From positions 1 to 20,243 of IMG/VR virus record IMGVR_UViG_3300035665_000293: DNA of 20,243 nucleotides; one strand, given 5' to 3'. The notes under the pieces are model-generated. The model was not told the origin of the DNA and searched no databases. It was given only the letters and a program-made list of their open reading frames with translations. The stretch comes from a virus. A program made the translations under genes and the position numbers. This document shows positions 19,908 through 20,243 of this stretch, in pieces. How positions within the stretch are numbered: the stretch's first letter is position 1; the number at the start of each line of letters is the position of its first letter.

Positions 19908-20243
19908 CTATTCAAAATTAAGGCCGAAATCAGAAGGTGAGCGATAAGATTTAAGTGCGTCATCACTATAATCTATATTCTTCTCTTTTAAAAAGTTCAT
20001 TACTGTATTCGGATCAGTAGCACCTTCCCCTACTCTGTTATACCCTTTATTGGCTGCAAGAGTGTACATAGCCGAATTTCTTTGGGCGTCGGTTATTGGG
20101 GTGTTTTTTAATTCTTCATATCTAGCGGTTGTGTTTTTATTCCTTTCTAAACGGCTTTCATAATTTTTCAATTCTTCTGGATTTATGTATTCTCTGTCGC
20201 CAAATTGGACATCCGCAGTGCCCACCGCACCATTAGCAAACCG
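19908..20243 (-). CDS. C-terminal part of an unidentified phage protein, 5' end cut by window
   Basis: The frame is open at the right edge, so the GTG at 20225 is not a real start; residues RFANGAVG precede it. The visible 111 residues include INPEELKNYESRLERNKNTT, TPITDAQRNSAMYTLAANKG and the end SPSDFGLNFE. It is charged and helical and contains no cysteine. Base use is visibly AT-richer than the rest of the window (many T-runs on the plus strand), a sign of different origin or lower codon optimisation. The phrase RFANGA resembles Gly-rich phrases in the ejection-like proteins at the left end. I do not recognise the family. A portal or head protein would be expected upstream of the adaptor but nothing here proves it. 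Confidence 0.7.
   Translation of the reverse strand, partial: RFANGAVGTADVQFGDREYINPEELKNYESRLERNKNTTARYEELKNTPITDAQRNSAMYTLAANKGYNRVGEGATDPNTVMNFLKEKNIDYSDDALKSYRSPSDFGLNFE

Noticed and set aside
1-20243. Prophage or gene-transfer-agent origin
   Set aside because: The 3TM holin family occurs in such elements, but there is no host flank, attachment site or integrase in the window, so the evidence does not decide it.
1-20243. KOPS (GGGNAGGG) sites in the window linked to the FtsK gamma-like domain
   Set aside because: By eye I saw only near-matches in the G-rich parts and could not count both strands reliably, so no enrichment is claimed.

Overview
The window is part of the late (virion and lysis) region of a tailed double-stranded DNA bacteriophage (Caudoviricetes). 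All 23 genes lie on the minus strand and are packed with overlaps or gaps of a few bases, so the window reads right to left as one long transcription unit. No host gene, tRNA, insertion sequence, CRISPR array, integrase, replication gene, terminase, portal or major capsid gene is visible. The protein set resembles uncultured aquatic phages with short, podovirus-like tails: two adaptor-type proteins, a P22 gp10/nozzle-like tail protein, an S74-terminated fibre and large Gly/Ala/Pro/Gln-rich proteins of the kind carried inside virions. That placement is from recall, not from a search. A GH24 endolysin with small holin-type proteins points to a Gram-negative host, but the host itself cannot be named.

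Layout in transcription order. (1) 20243-17515: the AT-richer C-terminal part of an unidentified protein, an adaptor-like protein, a zinc-ribbon protein, two small basic proteins, a second adaptor-like protein and a small conserved protein. (2) 17513-13546: surface proteins, namely a 151-residue beta-rich protein, a protein of eleven exact 22-residue repeats, a 750-residue tail fibre with a C-terminal self-cleaving S74 chaperone, and a 108-residue fibre-associated protein. (3) 13549-11575: a lysis block of one soluble small protein, four consecutive small membrane proteins (the last a 3TM-type holin) and a GH24 lysozyme, joined by 4-base stop/start overlaps. (4) 11574-8687: a nozzle-like tail protein carrying three inserted beta modules, and a beta-sandwich protein. 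(5) 8680-1: four large low-complexity proteins, probably internal or ejected virion proteins.

The most interesting part is the left end. The 1203-residue protein has long Pro-Thr tracts punctuated by small cysteine modules: 20 cysteines, all between residues 476 and 1047, with a 54-bp tandem repeat in the DNA. The last gene starts at a GTG at 2549 and runs off the left edge. It encodes an N-terminal domain typical of large phage proteins, a Gly/Ala-rich membrane-compatible stretch, a Pro-rich linker, a segment closely resembling the FtsK gamma winged helix (the KOPS-reading, XerD-contacting domain of the host DNA translocase), and an HExxGH zincin-type metallopeptidase with a downstream EE pair. 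A phage protein that is probably injected and combines a mimic of a chromosome-translocase DNA reader with a protease is the strongest candidate here for an undescribed system.
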